From NCBI GenBank assembly GCA_011682695.1, contig JAACED010000001.1, forward strand, positions 25,506-89,505: a stretch of DNA of 64,000 nt. The letters are read 5' to 3'. This document shows, piece after piece, positions 62,909 to 64,000 of this stretch. Origin of the DNA: Gammaproteobacteria bacterium (GTDB lineage: Bacteria; Actinomycetota; Acidimicrobiia; Spongiisociales; UBA4744). How positions within the stretch are numbered: the stretch's first letter is position 1; every line of letters starts with the position of its first letter. Under the pieces are notes generated by a model. It worked only from the letters and a program-made list of their open reading frames with translations, had not been told where the DNA came from and did not search any database. The position numbers were made by a program, and so were the translations under genes.

Positions 62909-63525
62909 CCGACGAGATCTTCTCGCGGATTGCCGGACGTTACGACGTTCTCAATCGTGTGCTGTCGCTTGGCCGTGAACAGGCATGGCGGCGCGCCGGT
63001 GCCTGTCATCTGCCGGACGGTCGCGTTCTCGATCTTGGCGCGGGTACGGGCGCCGCGATGCCGGTATTCGGAGGACGCCGGGTTGTGGCGGTCGATCCGG
63101 TACCGGAGATGCTGGAGTTGAATACGGCTCCGGCCAAAGCGGTGGCAGTTGGGGAGGCGCTGCCCTTCGGTGACGGGACCTTCGATGGAGTGTTCTCCGC
63201 CTATGTGTTCCGCAACCTGACGTCGGTGTCTGCCACCTTGGTGGAAGTTGCCCGCGTGCTGCGTCGCGATGGAGTGCTTGTGGTGATCGGCCTCGGGCGG
63301 CCGCGGGGACGGCGTTGGGCGACGATTCATCGTATAGGGACGGCGGCGGTCCTGCCTGCGATCGGTGCGCTCGCCGGGGCCAGGGAGGAGTACACGTATC
63401 TGCACCGGTCCCTGGACAAGCTGCCGCCGCCCGAAGAGCTGTTCACCGAAAGTCCGTTGAACGTGGAACGGGTGTGGCGGATGGGACCGCTCGGATTCGT
63501 GTACGGCGCGGTGCTTCGCAAGTAA
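62905..63525 (+). CDS. menG: UbiE/MenG-like methyltransferase
   Basis: A 206-residue class I methyltransferase. The N-terminal IFSRIAGRYDVLNRVLSLG and motif I VLDLGAGTGAAMPVFGG match the UbiE/MenG family, which methylates demethylmenaquinone; a later YVFRNLTSV corresponds to the usual GLRNV segment. Motif RVLRRDGVLVVIGLGRP also fits. GTG 62905 overlaps the serS stop. The exact substrate is inference. Confidence 0.8.
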   Translation: MTDEIFSRIAGRYDVLNRVLSLGREQAWRRAGACHLPDGRVLDLGAGTGAAMPVFGGRRVVAVDPVPEMLELNTAPAKAVAVGEALPFGDGTFDGVFSAYVFRNLTSVSATLVEVARVLRRDGVLVVIGLGRPRGRRWATIHRIGTAAVLPAIGALAGAREEYTYLHRSLDKLPPPEELFTESPLNVERVWRMGPLGFVYGAVLRK

Positions 63526-63541
63526 CGTTCGACGGCGAGTA

Positions 63542-64000
63542 TCAGAGATCGCTACGGAGCAGACCGTACTCCAGCAGGTCGGTCACCCGGCCCTCCTTCA
63601 CGATGGCGTCACGCCGGCGGCCCTCGAGCCGAAATCCACACTTCTCCAGGACGCGTGCCGACGCCCGGTTCCATCCGAAGACGGTCGCATACAGACGGCG
63701 CACGTCAAGAGTGTCGAACAGGTAACGCGTGAACCCGTGCAGCGCGTCGGTCGCAATGCCGCGTCCCCAGACGTCCGGAGTCAGCCAGTAGCCGACGTTC
63801 GCGACGTGTTTCTGCTCACCGGTCAGGAGGTGGGCGCCGATGCCTCCGACGACGGTCGAGTCAACGACGACGGCGAAGTTGAATTGCGGGTCCTCTTCCT
63901 GTGAGCATCTGGTGATCCAGTCTTCGGCGTCGGCGATCGTGTAGGGATGAGGGAAGACATCGGTCATATTGCGCCAGATGCGCCGATCGTCGGCGAGCGT
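63542..64000 (-). CDS. GNAT acetyltransferase, RimJ/RimL type, cut by the right edge
   Basis: The frame stays open to the window edge, so ATG 63967 is probably internal: codons before it (TLADDRRIWRN) continue the usual RimJ/RimL N-terminal pattern. Visible features are GYWLTPDVWGRGIATDALHG (acetyl-CoA binding) and NRASARVLEKCGFRLEG. At least 152 residues are in view; such proteins are about 170-190. Substrate unknown. Confidence 0.82.
   Translation of the reverse strand, partial: TLADDRRIWRNMTDVFPHPYTIADAEDWITRCSQEEDPQFNFAVVVDSTVVGGIGAHLLTGEQKHVANVGYWLTPDVWGRGIATDALHGFTRYLFDTLDVRRLYATVFGWNRASARVLEKCGFRLEGRRRDAIVKEGRVTDLLEYGLLRSDL

Noticed and set aside
1-64000. Mobile elements, prophage, CRISPR arrays and toxin-antitoxin pairs
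   Set aside because: I saw no transposase, integrase, long terminal repeats, regularly spaced repeats or small paired toxin genes; the content is conserved core genome.

Overview
The window looks like a chromosomal replication-origin region from a high-GC, deep-branching actinobacterium. The evidence is gene content and order. From about 28.7 kb to 60.5 kb the genes follow the mycobacterial oriC neighbourhood closely: pseudokinase, sigM, anti-sigma factor, trxB, trxA, cwlM, parB, parA, rsmG, jag, yidC, yidD, rnpA, rpmH, dnaA, dnaN, recF, DUF721 gene, gyrB, gyrA, DUF3566 gene, tRNA-Ile, tRNA-Ala, crgA, pknB, pbpA, rodA, pstP, fhaB, fhaA, tRNA-Leu. The order is recalled from Mycobacterium tuberculosis; the exact class (for example Acidimicrobiia) is inference. 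I see no insertion sequence, prophage, CRISPR array or toxin-antitoxin pair.

Layout. 1-4.4 kb: end of a PadR-like regulator and ino1, then nfo, a membrane protein and pyrE, then uppS. 4.4-11.7 kb: hemolysin III-like protein, acetyltransferase, DUF4870 protein, amidase, DUF4388 protein, Xaa-Pro aminopeptidase and a ferritin-like/VIT protein. 11.7-22.4 kb: arginine biosynthesis in two leftward blocks, argR-argG-argH and argC-argJ-argB-argD, separated by a rightward histidine kinase and an S9 peptidase. 22.4-28.5 kb: CCA-adding enzyme, pilT, an HDAC-like deacylase, an acetyltransferase, a DegV protein and an epimerase. 28.7-34.1 kb: envelope-regulation and thioredoxin genes. 34.2-38.8 kb: leftward parB to rpmH, with a parS site at the start of rsmG. 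38.8-43.3 kb: origin genes dnaA, dnaN, recF. 43.4-48.3 kb: gyrase. 48.3-53.8 kb: small proteins, tRNAs, a methyltransferase, a thiolase, crgA and mutY. 53.8-60.3 kb: the PknB/PstP/FHA/PbpA/RodA envelope-growth operon. 60.4-64 kb: tRNA-Leu, an exported-type protein, serS, a menG-like methyltransferase and an acetyltransferase cut by the right edge.

Gene orientation flips at the rpmH/dnaA boundary, as expected for replication forks leaving an origin there. DnaA-box-like nonamers lie both upstream of dnaA and in the dnaA-dnaN gap. The most unusual points are: an rnpA frame that can only start inside rpmH (a Thermus-like overlap); a CwlM homologue whose amidase domain has lost its zinc ligands; a MurJ-type pseudokinase module with no MurJ transporter attached; a GyrA quinolone pocket reading Asn-Asp-Ala where Asp-Ser-Ala or Asp-Ala-Ser is usual; palindromic ArgR-type operators over both arginine promoters; and a recurring TANNNT -10 element 6-8 bases before start codons, suggesting widespread leaderless mRNAs.
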